NCBI RefSeq assembly: GCF_007860075.1
Contig: NZ_SJPP01000001.1
Span: 3,135,490 to 3,199,489, forward strand
Length of the DNA stretch: 64,000 nucleotides
Direction of reading: 5' to 3'
DNA from: Symmachiella macrocystis
GTDB lineage: Bacteria > Planctomycetota > Planctomycetia > Planctomycetales > Planctomycetaceae
Numbering within the stretch: position 1 is the first letter of the stretch; every line of letters starts with the position of its first letter. Positions 27,219-37,140 of the stretch are shown piece by piece. Under the pieces are notes generated by a model. The model was not told where the DNA came from, ran no database searches, and was given only the letters and a program-made list of their open reading frames with translations. Made by a program: the position numbers and the translations under genes.

Positions 27219-28931
27219 TCACCGCAACAACTTCTTAAACTGCCCCCACGTCTTCGTGTTGGCCACGTCTTTTTTCTCGAGCCCCGCGCGACGAGCTTGG
27301 TAGATGCCGTACTGTAGAACGTCGAAGCCGGTTGTGGAGTGGGCGTCGGTGCTGATCACGATGGGAATGCCCAGATCCTTTGCCGCTGCGGCGGCGACGT
27401 CGTCGAGATCCAATCGACTGGGGTGCGCATTGATCTCCATCATCACGCCGTGATCGGCGGCCGCTTTGAGGATCTCCTGCATGTTCATCTCCGCTCCCGG
27501 TCGCTTTCCGATCAGACGTCCAGTCGGGTGCCCAATGATGGAGACATGCGGGTTTTGGATCGCTGTGAGCAACCGTTTGTGAATCTGTTCCTGTGGCTGT
27601 TTCAAACCATAATGCAGCACGGCGATCACCCAATCCGCTTCGGCCAACACGTCATCGGGCAAATCGAGTGTCGCATCCTCAAGGATATCGCATTCAATGC
27701 CTTTGAGGATCTCTATCCCCTTGGTCTCGGCATTGACCTTGTCGATCTCTTTCCAATGAGCGCGCAACCGCTTGGCATCCAAACCGCGAGCCATGGTGAC
27801 TCGTTTTGAGTGATCGGTAATGGCGATGTATTTCAACCCGCGCGCCTTGGCAGCGGCCGCCATGTCAGCGATCGAAGCCTTGCCGTCGGTGGCGGTGGTG
27901 TGCATGTGCAAATCGCCGCGAATGTCTTCTAATTCGATCAGCGTTGGCAGCTGATTGTTCTCTGCCCATTCAAATTCCCATCGGTCCTCGCGCAGTTCCG
28001 GTGGAATCCATGGCAGGTCGACGGCGGCGTAGACGTCTTCCTCGGTCTGTCCCGCAACGGCGTCATCGTCGCGAAACACGCCGTATTCATTGATCTTCAG
28101 ACCCCGTTCCTGGGCGCGGCGGCGGACGACGATGTTATGTGCCTTGGAGCCGGTGAAGTATTGTAAAGCAGCCCCGTACGATTCTGCGGGGACGACCCGC
28201 AGGTCCATCTCTAAACCGGATCGCAGTCGGACACGCTGTTTGGTTTCTCCGCGGGCAAGAACTTTTTCCACCAACTCGTGCTCTGCCAGCGCGTCCATCG
28301 GTTCGGTGGAGTCGTCGGCTGTGATCAACACGTCCAAATCACCGACGGTTTCCCGCCGCCGCCGCAAGCTGCCCGCTGCAGCGATTTGTTGAACCGAGGG
28401 TAGCTGCGATAGCGATTCGAGGATGGCGTCGGCTTGGATTTTTGCATCGGCCAAAAAGACACGTCCGGCGGATTGCTGTGCGTGTGCCAATCCTTCCAAA
28501 ATCGATTCTTCGGTCTTCTTACCGAACCCTTTCAGCGCGCGGATTTGTTCTTGCTCAGCGGCTTGCTTCAAATCCTCCAGCGTTGTGATGGAGAGTTCAT
28601 GAAACAAGATGGCTGCCTTTTTGGGGCCCATGCCGGGCAACCGCAGCATCTCCACAACTCCCGGTGGGATCTTGTCCCGCATCTCATCGAGTTGAGGCAA
28701 GATGCCGGTTTCGACCAACGTCACGATTTTTTCCGCGAGATCTTTGCCAATCCCGGGCAGCTCACTGGGGGAGCGGTCGGGGTCCTCGACAATCGCCGTC
28801 ATGGACTCCGGGAGATCGGTGATTAGTCGCGACGCATTGCGATAAGCCCGCAAGCGAAATGCATTGGCGCCGTCGATTTCTAAAAGATCGGCCAGGTCAT
28901 CAAACGCGCGCGCGATTTCAGAGTTTTGCAT
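27219..28931 (-). CDS. polX: Family X DNA polymerase with PHP domain
   Basis: 570 residues. Bacterial PolX fills short gaps in DNA repair, and its PHP domain carries a metal-dependent 3'-5' exonuclease or phosphodiesterase. The N-terminus has an HhH-type 8-kDa region ('[19 protein letters not shown]' and '[16 protein letters not shown]'). The polymerase palm has the metal-binding 'GDLDVLI'. The PHP domain starts at '[11 protein letters not shown]' and continues with 'ITDHSKR', 'GIECDIL' and '[12 protein letters not shown]'. All expected metal ligands appear present. It stands alone on the - strand. Confidence 0.93.
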   Translation of the reverse strand: MQNSEIARAFDDLADLLEIDGANAFRLRAYRNASRLITDLPESMTAIVEDPDRSPSELPGIGKDLAEKIVTLVETGILPQLDEMRDKIPPGVVEMLRLPGMGPKKAAILFHELSITTLEDLKQAAEQEQIRALKGFGKKTEESILEGLAHAQQSAGRVFLADAKIQADAILESLSQLPSVQQIAAAGSLRRRRETVGDLDVLITADDSTEPMDALAEHELVEKVLARGETKQRVRLRSGLEMDLRVVPAESYGAALQYFTGSKAHNIVVRRRAQERGLKINEYGVFRDDDAVAGQTEEDVYAAVDLPWIPPELREDRWEFEWAENNQLPTLIELEDIRGDLHMHTTATDGKASIADMAAAAKARGLKYIAITDHSKRVTMARGLDAKRLRAHWKEIDKVNAETKGIEILKGIECDILEDATLDLPDDVLAEADWVIAVLHYGLKQPQEQIHKRLLTAIQNPHVSIIGHPTGRLIGKRPGAEMNMQEILKAAADHGVMMEINAHPSRLDLDDVAAAAAKDLGIPIVISTDAHSTTGFDVLQYGIYQARRAGLEKKDVANTKTWGQFKKLLR

Positions 28932-29622
28932 GAGAATAGAGTAGGAGTGTTGTGGAAAGAGTTGGTATTCAAATCAGGTTCGACATTTTGCGACTTCGCA
29001 GTGAACACAACAAGGCCGACGGTCGCCGGGGCCGATTTGACGTGCGGGAATTTGTAACGTACGTTTTTAATGGCGAATGCCGTTTTTGTTGACTGAAGGA
29101 TTGACTTTAGAGATGTCAGTGCGATCATTCACGGTAGACGGCAGAAAGCTATTGTTGTTCCGGCACTGATGTCAGTCCATCTGCGGACGCAGCCGCCCGC
29201 CGTAGTTTTTTTTGAAAATTTGTAATCGGATGATATCAGCATTCGGTTCGTTGCCACATCTTTTGTGATGGAGAAGTCATCTCTGTCTCACATGCTTCGG
29301 GCAGACGGCTTCAGTCGTTTGGGTTTGAAGTGACATGTTGTAAATCATTTCCAAATCGTTGTTTCTGACGAATCGTCCCAGGCTGGGTAAACTTGTGGCG
29401 TGTCGAACAAGGAATCAGTTCGACGTCCGCAAATGTCTGTGTATGTTGACTATGGCACCCTGTCGTGCCATGGAGGATTGTTTTTTGCGCCTGTGAAAAT
29501 TGGTGATGCCTTAATTCCTGCTTTCGGTTAATGTTCCGCCCCTATCTTACAGAGTGGGGGGAGCAAAGCCACAGTTCTGTTCTGGATTGTGGCGCGACCG
29601 CTGAAGCATCGGAGGGAACACG
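28932..29622. other. Intergenic region between polX and the fatty-acid cluster
   Basis: About 690 bases between divergent genes. A 7-bp hairpin, ATGGCAC/GTGCCAT with loop CCTGTC, lies at 29452-29471, followed by GGAGG and a T-run at 29481-29486. The spacing is wrong for an intrinsic terminator. No gene is supported. The promoter for the cluster should lie here but was not identified. Confidence 0.4.
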
Positions 29623-31311
29623 ATGGCCGTAACTTCCCAACGCACCAAAATCGAACAACGATCACGGACTGCTCCGTGGTTGGATCATTATCCCGAGGGC
29701 GTTCCAGCCTCGCTGCAGTATCCGCAAATCCCTGCCTGGGGCTTTCTGGAGCGGACCGCTGCTGATTACGGCGATCGCGTCGCCTGTCACTACTATAACC
29801 AACGCATGACCTACGCGGAGCTCTTTGCAGCCGCGCGACAGATGGCTCATGTGCTCGTCAAATCGGGGATCAAGCCGGGTGATCGCGTGGGCGTGTTGTT
29901 GCCCAACACTCCTGAGATGCTGGTCGCCTTAAACGGCATTTGGATGGCCGGCGGCGTTGTTGTCGCCGTTAGCCCCCTGATGGTTGCGGGCGAAGTCACT
30001 GCTTTGCTGAAGACGACACAGTGCAAGACCGTTATCGGTTTGGACATGTTGTTGCCATTATTGTTCGACGGCGAGTATCAACCCGAATCCGTCTTGCTGA
30101 CGACAATCGCTGATCGATTGCCGTTGTTGCAAAAATTGGCATATAAGGCTGCTCGTATCGTACGATTGGGAATCCGCAGCAAAGCGTGGGACAACCGTTG
30201 CCGGAATTTGGCGAAAGAACTCGCTCAAGGCAACCCGATATTCCAACCGATCCAAAACCATTCTCTCGATGATCCGGCATTTATTCTTCCCACCGGGGGG
30301 ACCACAGCCGCTCCGAAGGCGGTCGTGCTCAGCCACCGCAATCTCGTCGCCAATGCTTGGCAATTGCACCATTGGGGCGGTGCGACGATGGCTGAAGAGA
30401 CTGTCTTGGCGGTCGTACCGTTTTTCCATAGTTACGGCTTAACCACCTGCGCTATGACGGGGACAGCCATGGCGGCCACATTGGTGTTACAGCACCGATT
30501 CGTCCCCCGCCGGGTCTTGCGGGCGATCGAAACCGCACGACCTTCGGTCTTCCACGCCGTGCCTGCCATGTTGTGTCAGCTGAACAAATTGATGCGCGAC
30601 GGCAAGGGAGATTATACGTCGATCAACTACTGCATGTCGGGGGGGGCTCCGCTGCCAACTAGCGTGGCTGAAGAATTCACCGAACATACCGGTGCGATTG
30701 TTGTCGAAGGATACGGTCTGTCAGAGGCCAGTCCCGTAACGCATGCCGGTCCGTTGGACGGGTCTGCGCGGGCCGGAACAATTGGTATGCCGTTGCCGGA
30801 CACCGAAGTACGAATCGTCGACGCCGATACAGGGTTTCGACCGGTTGCGCCGGGCGAAGTGGGTGAGATCACGGTCCGCGCTCCGCAAGTCATGGTTGGC
30901 TATTGGAACAACCCCGAGGCAACCAGCGGCGCGATTCGCGATGGCTGGTTGTACACGGGCGATTTGGCAGTCTGCGACGACCAAGGCTTCTTTCGCATCG
31001 TGGACCGCAAAAAGGATTTAATCATTACATCCGGATTTAATGTTTATCCATCGGATGTGGAACGAGTGATCAAACAGTTTTCAGGTATTCAAGACGCGGC
31101 GGTGGTCGGCGTCTCCGATCCTGACCGAGGTGAAATCGTCAAAGCCATATTGGTCTTAGAGCGCGGTGTGCAGTTTGACCGCAAAGAGTTCTTGAATCAA
31201 TGCAAAATACACCTGTCGAAACACAAGCAACCACGGAAGATCGAAATCGCCGACGGAGACTTGCCTCGCAATTTTTTAGGCAAGGTGCTGCGTAAAGATT
31301 TGCGTACATAA
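29623..31311 (+). CDS. Long-chain acyl-CoA ligase (AMP-binding family)
   Basis: 562 residues. Activates a carboxylic acid to its CoA thioester through an acyl-adenylate. The phosphate-binding loop is 'ILPTGGTTAAPKAVVLSHRN', a variant of the usual TSGTTG-x-PK loop. Further motifs are 'EGYGLSEASPVTHAGPL', 'GWLYTGDLAVCDDQGFFRIV' followed by 'DRKKDLI', and the C-terminal catalytic Lys in 'NFLGKVLRKDL'. GGAGGG lies 6 bases before the ATG. It is the first gene of a five-gene + strand cluster for fatty-acid activation and beta-oxidation, which supports a fatty acid as substrate. Confidence 0.9.
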   Translation: MAVTSQRTKIEQRSRTAPWLDHYPEGVPASLQYPQIPAWGFLERTAADYGDRVACHYYNQRMTYAELFAAARQMAHVLVKSGIKPGDRVGVLLPNTPEMLVALNGIWMAGGVVVAVSPLMVAGEVTALLKTTQCKTVIGLDMLLPLLFDGEYQPESVLLTTIADRLPLLQKLAYKAARIVRLGIRSKAWDNRCRNLAKELAQGNPIFQPIQNHSLDDPAFILPTGGTTAAPKAVVLSHRNLVANAWQLHHWGGATMAEETVLAVVPFFHSYGLTTCAMTGTAMAATLVLQHRFVPRRVLRAIETARPSVFHAVPAMLCQLNKLMRDGKGDYTSINYCMSGGAPLPTSVAEEFTEHTGAIVVEGYGLSEASPVTHAGPLDGSARAGTIGMPLPDTEVRIVDADTGFRPVAPGEVGEITVRAPQVMVGYWNNPEATSGAIRDGWLYTGDLAVCDDQGFFRIVDRKKDLIITSGFNVYPSDVERVIKQFSGIQDAAVVGVSDPDRGEIVKAILVLERGVQFDRKEFLNQCKIHLSKHKQPRKIEIADGDLPRNFLGKVLRKDLRT

Positions 31312-31420
31312 CGAATGTGACGTAAAGAATAACGGTGATGTTGATAAAAGGAATCATGGACACGGATGGACTTGCTTCAGAAACGCAACAAATGAATCAC
31401 ATTATAAACGAGGATCGATC

Positions 31421-32332
31421 ATGCGGGATCTGACGGCAAAACGAGTGTTGATCACCGGTGGCGGGCACGGCCTAGGTCGTGAACTAGCACTGCAATTCGC
31501 CATGCAAGGGGCGACGATCATCGTCACCGATCTGGATTTAGTGCGTGTCGAGTCAACCGTTGAGTATTTGACCAACGCCGGCCATACGGCAGTCGGTTAT
31601 CGTATGGACGTCTCGGACCCGGTCTCCGTGAAAGCGGTCCGCAATCAAGTGCGGGAAAGTGTCGGGAGTATCGACATCCTCATCAATAATGCGGGCGTCG
31701 TCTTCGGCGGCGCATTCATGGATGTCCCCATCGAAAAACATATGGCGACTTATCGCGTCAATACCCTGGGACCGGCGATCGTGACACACGCCTTCTTGCC
31801 GGATCTTGTGGAAAATAGTGAAGGGCACTGCGTGAACATCGCCAGCGCCGCAGCCATGATCGCCTTGCCCAATGCGGCAACCTATGCTTCCAGCAAATGG
31901 GCCGTGCTCGGTTTTTCCGAGTCGTTGCGCGAGGAATTGCGGCTCAACGGGCATGGACACGTAGGCGTCACTGCCGTCTGCCCCAGTTATGTCGGAACGG
32001 GAATGTTCGCCGGCGTGTGCACGCCGCGGTTTACTCCGATGCTGACACCGAAAAAACTGGCGAACCAAATCATCAATTCTGTTCGCAAGAATCAGGAACA
32101 GCTCCTGACTCCGTGGCTGGTTAAGTTGATTCCGCTTGGACGAGGAACGATGCATCGTTCACTCTTTCGGTGGTTATGCAACTGGCTGCGAGTTACGACA
32201 AGCATGATTACTTGGAACAGCAAACCCCCTCAGCCAACGGTCGAAGTGCCGGCGGCTCGTGTACCAACTTTACCCCCCCCCAAGCGGACTCGGAAGGCAG
32301 CTGCGATGGCGGTCGACGAGAGTTACCCCTAA
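31421..32332 (+). CDS. Short-chain dehydrogenase/reductase
   Basis: 303 residues. Classical SDR with the cofactor motif 'TGGGHGLG' near the N-terminus, 'NNAGVVFGG', the catalytic Ser in 'VNIASAAAMI' and the Tyr-x3-Lys 'YASSK'. Acidic 'VTDLDL' after the second strand suggests NAD(H) rather than NADP(H). The tail after about residue 240 is longer than needed and ends in a Pro/Lys-rich stretch. It sits 110 bases after the acyl-CoA ligase. The substrate is unknown; an oxidation or reduction of a fatty-acyl or fatty-alcohol intermediate is inferred from context. Confidence 0.88.
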   Translation: MRDLTAKRVLITGGGHGLGRELALQFAMQGATIIVTDLDLVRVESTVEYLTNAGHTAVGYRMDVSDPVSVKAVRNQVRESVGSIDILINNAGVVFGGAFMDVPIEKHMATYRVNTLGPAIVTHAFLPDLVENSEGHCVNIASAAAMIALPNAATYASSKWAVLGFSESLREELRLNGHGHVGVTAVCPSYVGTGMFAGVCTPRFTPMLTPKKLANQIINSVRKNQEQLLTPWLVKLIPLGRGTMHRSLFRWLCNWLRVTTSMITWNSKPPQPTVEVPAARVPTLPPPKRTRKAAAMAVDESYP

Positions 32333-32435
32333 TTCTTAATTCTCTACAAATCGAGTTTGCGGACACTACGACCATCTCAGCGAAGAAGGAGCGAAGCTCT
32401 GAGACGAATCGTCGGTTTTTACTTGGAGCGATATC

Positions 32436-33452
32436 ATGACTCTACAGCATTCTTCGCCGATTGGGCGGTCTAAACCCCGCCGGCTTCGTATCTTAATGTT
32501 GCTTTCGACTATTTGTATCCTCGGCGTGATCGTCAACACGCATCGGGGCAGTCAACGCCCGGTGGCCGATCCGCACGACTTCCGTAAAGCCAGTCGTCGC
32601 GCGGCGGCGGTTGCTCCCATCGCCAAGGCTTCAAATAGCGATATTCTCCAGGTTTCGGTGACCGAACAGACTTTGCAGTCCACGACCGCGCAGCCTGTGG
32701 CTGTTGAGGCGCAACAAGACCCGCAACTACATGCACTACAGACTGCGTTGACCTTGCTGCAAAACGGACGCGACCGGCTCAAAAGTATCAATCACTACAC
32801 CGCGACGTTTATCAAACAAGAACGCGTGGGCGATGAATTGACCGAAGGGGACGTTACGGAAATCAAGGTCCGTCACGAGCCGTTCAGTGTGTATATGAAA
32901 TGGGTCGAAACAGATGCCGGGCAGGAAATGTTGTACGCCGACGGCGTCAATGACGGAAATCTCTTGCTAAAGCAAGTGGGTTGGAAATCGCGACTTCTCC
33001 CGGTCATTAGCTTGGATCCGCACTGCGTGCTGGCTATGAGCCAGTCACGTTACCCGGTGACTCAAATGGGCTTGCTGCGTTTGGTAGAGACCCTCATCAC
33101 CGATCGTCGAAATGACATAGAGAAGAAGACCGAGTTGAAGTGCCAATTGTTCGACGATGAAGTCTGCCACGAACGCCCCTGCTATCGATTTGTCCTGGAA
33201 TATGGGAGCCAGCAGGTCTCTGCGACCTATCGAAAATCCGACTTGTTTATCGATAAAGAGCTCTCCGTTCCGGTCCAAATCGCCAACTTTACCTGGCCCG
33301 ATTCGGACTGGGGTGCGGATTGGGGCTGCGAGGAAATGGATGACGAAACGTTGATCGAATATTATGGTTATTGCGACTTGGTACTGGGCACTCCACTGAG
33401 CGACCTTGATTTTGATCGCTCAAACGAAGAATATGGGTTCCAGAAAGATTGA
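32436..33452 (+). CDS. DUF1571 domain protein, membrane-anchored or exported
   Basis: 338 residues. An N-terminal hydrophobic helix (about 14-32) follows a short basic tail, so it is exported or anchored. A 60-residue low-complexity linker leads to the DUF1571 domain. The domain starts near 'HALQTALTLLQNGRDRLKSI' and contains 'YTATFIKQERVGDEL', 'VYMKWVETDAGQEMLYADG' and 'DSDWGADWGCEEMDDETLIE'. The fold of this family is thought to be a LolA-like half-barrel that binds lipids; I state this as weak recollection. It has GGAG 7 bases upstream of its ATG and lies inside the beta-oxidation cluster. Confidence 0.8.
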   Translation: MTLQHSSPIGRSKPRRLRILMLLSTICILGVIVNTHRGSQRPVADPHDFRKASRRAAAVAPIAKASNSDILQVSVTEQTLQSTTAQPVAVEAQQDPQLHALQTALTLLQNGRDRLKSINHYTATFIKQERVGDELTEGDVTEIKVRHEPFSVYMKWVETDAGQEMLYADGVNDGNLLLKQVGWKSRLLPVISLDPHCVLAMSQSRYPVTQMGLLRLVETLITDRRNDIEKKTELKCQLFDDEVCHERPCYRFVLEYGSQQVSATYRKSDLFIDKELSVPVQIANFTWPDSDWGADWGCEEMDDETLIEYYGYCDLVLGTPLSDLDFDRSNEEYGFQKD

Positions 33453-33559
33453 GACCGTCGCGGAGCCCGCTCGCTCTGAATCGACGCGTCACAACGACGG
33501 ATGCCGGTGCACCAGTGCGCCGGTCACTTTAGGATAGCCATGATGGCAGGGAGGGACCG

Positions 33560-34849
33560 ATGGCCACAGCCGTCATTGTTGATGGGATTCGTACGCCGTT
33601 TGTAAAAGCGGGAGGACCGCTGACCGACGTCGACGCGCCCGAATTGGGGCGGATGGTCGTCCGTGAATTGCTCGACCGCAATAACTTTGATCCCGCGGCC
33701 GTCGACGAATTGATCGCCGGCAATGTGGCGTCACCCGCGGATTCGGCCAATGTCGCACGTGTGATCGCGCTGCGGTGCGGCATGCCGCAGGCCAGTATCG
33801 CGCACACCGTCAACCGCAATTGCGCCAGCGGCATGGAAAGCGTGACCGAAGCAGTCGCCAAAATCGAAGCGGGCGAAGCAAGCTGCGTCGTTGCTTTGGG
33901 GGTCGATTCCATGAGCAATATCCCCGTCTTTTGGAAAAAACGATTCGCCGAAAAGCTGTTTTCCGTCGTCAAAGGTCGCAGTCCGCTACAGAAATTGGGA
34001 GCCATCACCCGGTTTCGCCCAGCCGATTTTCAGCCGCAGATCGGCATCGAGATGGGCCTCAAAGATCCCGTTTCCGGTTTGATGATGGGAGACACGGCTG
34101 AAAAGTTAGCCCGTGAATATGACATCAGCCGTGAAGAACAAGATGCCTTTGCGCTCCGCAGCCACCAGCGCGCGGTCGAAGCCTGGAAAGAGGACCGGCT
34201 TAGCAATCAAACCATGACCGCCTATGCCGGCAAAAAGGCGACTCCGATCGAACAGGATATCGGACCGCGCGACAACCAAAGCCTCACGGCCCTTGGCAAA
34301 TTGAAACCTTATTTCGATCGTCGTTGGGGGACCGTTACCGTAGGCAATTCCTGCCAAGTCACCGACGGCGGGGTCGCCCTGTTGATCATGGAAGAAGAGA
34401 CCGCCAAGATGCACGGACTGCAACCGCTGGGGAGAATTCGCGGTTCGGCCTACGCCGGTTGTGATCCCGCACGCATGGGACTCGGACCGGTCTATGCCAG
34501 CGCCAAAGCGTTAAAAGCCAGTGGCATGAAACTCAGCGAAATGGAATTGGTCGAAATCAACGAGGCCTTTGCCGCCCAGGTGCTGGCGTGCTTGAAAGGT
34601 TTTGAAAATCCACCCCAGGATTGTGCCGCCTATGAGGACCGCACGCTGCTGGGGCCGCTGGATCAAGAGAAATTAAACGTCAATGGCGGCGCCATTGCCT
34701 TAGGACATCCTGTGGGGGCCACCGGGGCGCGATTGGTCTTAACAGCGCTGCGAGAATTGGAACGGCGCAACCAGCGCATCGGATTGGCGACATTATGTGT
34801 CGGTGGCGGACAAGGCGCAGCGGTCATCGTCGAACGCATCGCTGCGTGA
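33560..34849 (+). CDS. Acetyl-CoA acyltransferase (3-ketoacyl-CoA thiolase)
   Basis: 429 residues. Cleaves 3-ketoacyl-CoA with CoA to give acetyl-CoA and a shorter acyl-CoA. The acyl-accepting Cys is C88 in 'NRNCASGME'. The second catalytic pair is in '[18 protein letters not shown]' and '[10 protein letters not shown]'. The insertion around residues 115-175 resembles FadI-type (multienzyme complex) thiolases. GGAGGG lies just upstream of the ATG. Together with the next gene it makes a complete beta-oxidation core. Confidence 0.92.
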   Translation: MATAVIVDGIRTPFVKAGGPLTDVDAPELGRMVVRELLDRNNFDPAAVDELIAGNVASPADSANVARVIALRCGMPQASIAHTVNRNCASGMESVTEAVAKIEAGEASCVVALGVDSMSNIPVFWKKRFAEKLFSVVKGRSPLQKLGAITRFRPADFQPQIGIEMGLKDPVSGLMMGDTAEKLAREYDISREEQDAFALRSHQRAVEAWKEDRLSNQTMTAYAGKKATPIEQDIGPRDNQSLTALGKLKPYFDRRWGTVTVGNSCQVTDGGVALLIMEEETAKMHGLQPLGRIRGSAYAGCDPARMGLGPVYASAKALKASGMKLSEMELVEINEAFAAQVLACLKGFENPPQDCAAYEDRTLLGPLDQEKLNVNGGAIALGHPVGATGARLVLTALRELERRNQRIGLATLCVGGGQGAAVIVERIAA

Positions 34850-34963
34850 GCGTTTTTGCGAAATGTTCAAATTTGAATGAGCCACAGATTGAACACAGAT
34901 AAAAGTTATTAAAAACAGCAGAACGGAATTGACCGTCAGTACGACGGACAGGGAGGAAACAGG

Positions 34964-37120
34964 ATGGCCATTATGTGGCACTATGACGAACCGGTGGACG
35001 GTTTGTTGCATGTGCGGATTGATCGCGCCGATCGGCCGGTGAATTCGTTTTCGCGGGCAACCTTAGAGGAACTGCGCGATCTGTTGGTTCACGTGCGCAA
35101 CGAGGACTCGATTCAGGGCGTCGCTTTTTGCAGCGGACAGCCGGGCAACTTTATCGTGGGTGCCGATGTCACCGAGATGAAAGACCTGGATGGCGAAGCG
35201 GCGGCCCGCGAGATGTCGCAATTCGGTCAGAAGGTGTTTGACCAGTTGGCAGCTCTCAAGGTTCCCACCGTAGCGCTGATCTCAGGCGCCTGTTTGGGCG
35301 GCGGATTAGAATTCGCCATGGCCTGCAAATATCGTCTCGCCGACAAAAATCCCAAGACGCAGTTGGGACTCCCGGAAGTGATGTTGGGGCTGATTCCCGG
35401 TTGGGGGGGCACGGTCCGGTTGCCAAAACTGATTGGACTGATCGATGCGCTGCCGATGATGCTCACCGGAAAAATGCTCAACGGCTTTCAGGCACGCTCC
35501 AAGGGATTGGTGCATGATGTGCTTCCCAACGAAGGGTTAGAGCGCGCTGGCATCCAAGTGTTGAAATCGGGCTTGCCAAAAATGTCCGCCCGCAAGCCTC
35601 CGCTGTGGAAACGCATTGCCAATAATTTCGGTCCGATAAAAAAGTATATCCTCAATAAAGCCGAACAGCAGGTCCAACGCCAAACGCGGGGACATTACCC
35701 CGCACCGCTGAAAGTGATTGAATCGCTCCGTGAACAAATCGCGTCCGGAATGGATAGCGGCTTTGATGTTGAGGCGAATGCGATTGCGCAGCTCGGACAA
35801 AGTCCGGTTACACGAGAATTGATGCGGCTGTTCTTTCTCAGTGAAGCGGCCAAAAAGCCGCCTGAAGATTTGACCGTCAAACCGGACGCAAACGCTGTGA
35901 CCGATGCGGCTGTTTTGGGCGCTGGAGCGATGGGAGCTGGAATCGCGCTGCTACTGGCCCGCAAAAATGTTTGGACGCGGCTGAAGGACATCAATTCCAA
36001 AGCGGTTTCCGCTGGTCTGCAAACGATCAACGGGTTGTTGAAAAAGGATCTCGCGCGGAAGCGGATTACGCCGCTGGAGCGAACGCGTACGTTGGATCAT
36101 TTGCGGCCGATCACCGATTACAGCGGCTTGAAGCGCACGGATATTGTCATTGAGGCGATCGTCGAAAACCTCGAGATCAAACGGGAAGTCTTTCGCGATC
36201 TGGCTGAAGCGACCGGCCCGGATACGGTTTTGGCGACCAATACGAGTTCGCTGACTGTTTCCGATATCGCCGAAGGCATGTCCCGTCCGCAGCGGATTGT
36301 CGGCCTGCATTTTTTCAATCCTCCGCAACAGATGAAACTGGTGGAGATCATTCGCACGCCCTACACCAACGATGCGGCGATCGCTACCGCATTTGCCACG
36401 GTGCAAAAACTCGGCAAGACGGGGATCGTTGTCGGGGATTGCGCCGGTTTTCTGGTGAATCGCATACTAGCGCCGTATATGAACGAAGTCGGCTATCTGC
36501 TCGAGGAAGTCGCCGAACCGTTGGAAATCGACCGTGCGGCAACTGAGTTTGGGATGGTGATGGGGCCCATCAAAATGGCCGATCTGGTTGGTTTGGATAT
36601 TGCCGCCCACGTCGCCGCCAACATGCACGCCGCTTATGGCGACCGCATGAAATCGGCCACGCTGTGGACCAAGTTGGGTGAGATGCGCGCCAAATCCGGC
36701 GGCGGCAAACGCCTGATCCAAGGAACCGGCAAAAAGAAACAACTCGCTCCGGACGTGACAGAAGCCATTGACCAAATGCGGCGGAGTGGTCCGTCGGGAA
36801 TCAGTGCCACGTTATCGCGTGAAGTGATCATCCAGCGGTTGATCTATCCCATGATCAACGAAGCGGCCCGCTGCCTGGAAGAAGGCATCGCCTCGAAGCC
36901 GGACGATATTGACTTGGCGATGGTCCTGGGAACCGGCTTCGCGCCGTTTCGCGGTGGCCCGTTGCAATATGCCGACGCCGTGGGCATCCAGCATGTCTGT
37001 GAAACGCTCGACAAGTTCGCCGAGAAAATGGCGCGGATGACCCCTTGTGCCAAATTGCGAGAGATGGCCAAAGGGAACGAAAAATTCAGCGACGCCAAGG
37101 TCGCCACACCAGCCGCCTAA
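34964..37120 (+). CDS. Bifunctional enoyl-CoA hydratase / 3-hydroxyacyl-CoA dehydrogenase (FadJ/FadB-like)
   Basis: 718 residues. The N-terminal crotonase domain has 'FIVGADVTEMKDL', 'SGACLGGGLEFAMACKYRL' and 'LGLPEVMLGLIPGWGGTVR' with the hydratase Glu. The C-terminal half is the dehydrogenase with an NAD site 'GAGAMGAGIA', then 'ETNTSS'-type 'ATNTSSL', 'GLHFFNPPQQMKLVEI' and the helical dimerisation part. It performs the second and third steps of beta-oxidation. GGAGG precedes the ATG. It closes the cluster; the next gene is convergent and starts its stop 20 bases away. Confidence 0.93.
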   Translation: MAIMWHYDEPVDGLLHVRIDRADRPVNSFSRATLEELRDLLVHVRNEDSIQGVAFCSGQPGNFIVGADVTEMKDLDGEAAAREMSQFGQKVFDQLAALKVPTVALISGACLGGGLEFAMACKYRLADKNPKTQLGLPEVMLGLIPGWGGTVRLPKLIGLIDALPMMLTGKMLNGFQARSKGLVHDVLPNEGLERAGIQVLKSGLPKMSARKPPLWKRIANNFGPIKKYILNKAEQQVQRQTRGHYPAPLKVIESLREQIASGMDSGFDVEANAIAQLGQSPVTRELMRLFFLSEAAKKPPEDLTVKPDANAVTDAAVLGAGAMGAGIALLLARKNVWTRLKDINSKAVSAGLQTINGLLKKDLARKRITPLERTRTLDHLRPITDYSGLKRTDIVIEAIVENLEIKREVFRDLAEATGPDTVLATNTSSLTVSDIAEGMSRPQRIVGLHFFNPPQQMKLVEIIRTPYTNDAAIATAFATVQKLGKTGIVVGDCAGFLVNRILAPYMNEVGYLLEEVAEPLEIDRAATEFGMVMGPIKMADLVGLDIAAHVAANMHAAYGDRMKSATLWTKLGEMRAKSGGGKRLIQGTGKKKQLAPDVTEAIDQMRRSGPSGISATLSREVIIQRLIYPMINEAARCLEEGIASKPDDIDLAMVLGTGFAPFRGGPLQYADAVGIQHVCETLDKFAEKMARMTPCAKLREMAKGNEKFSDAKVATPAA

Positions 37121-37140
37121 AACACTGCCGGGGCACTCGG

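Noticed and set aside
29452-29486. Hairpin with nearby T-run upstream of the acyl-CoA ligase
   Set aside because: The T-run starts about 10 bases after the stem and no gene on the + strand ends before it, so it is not a normal terminator.
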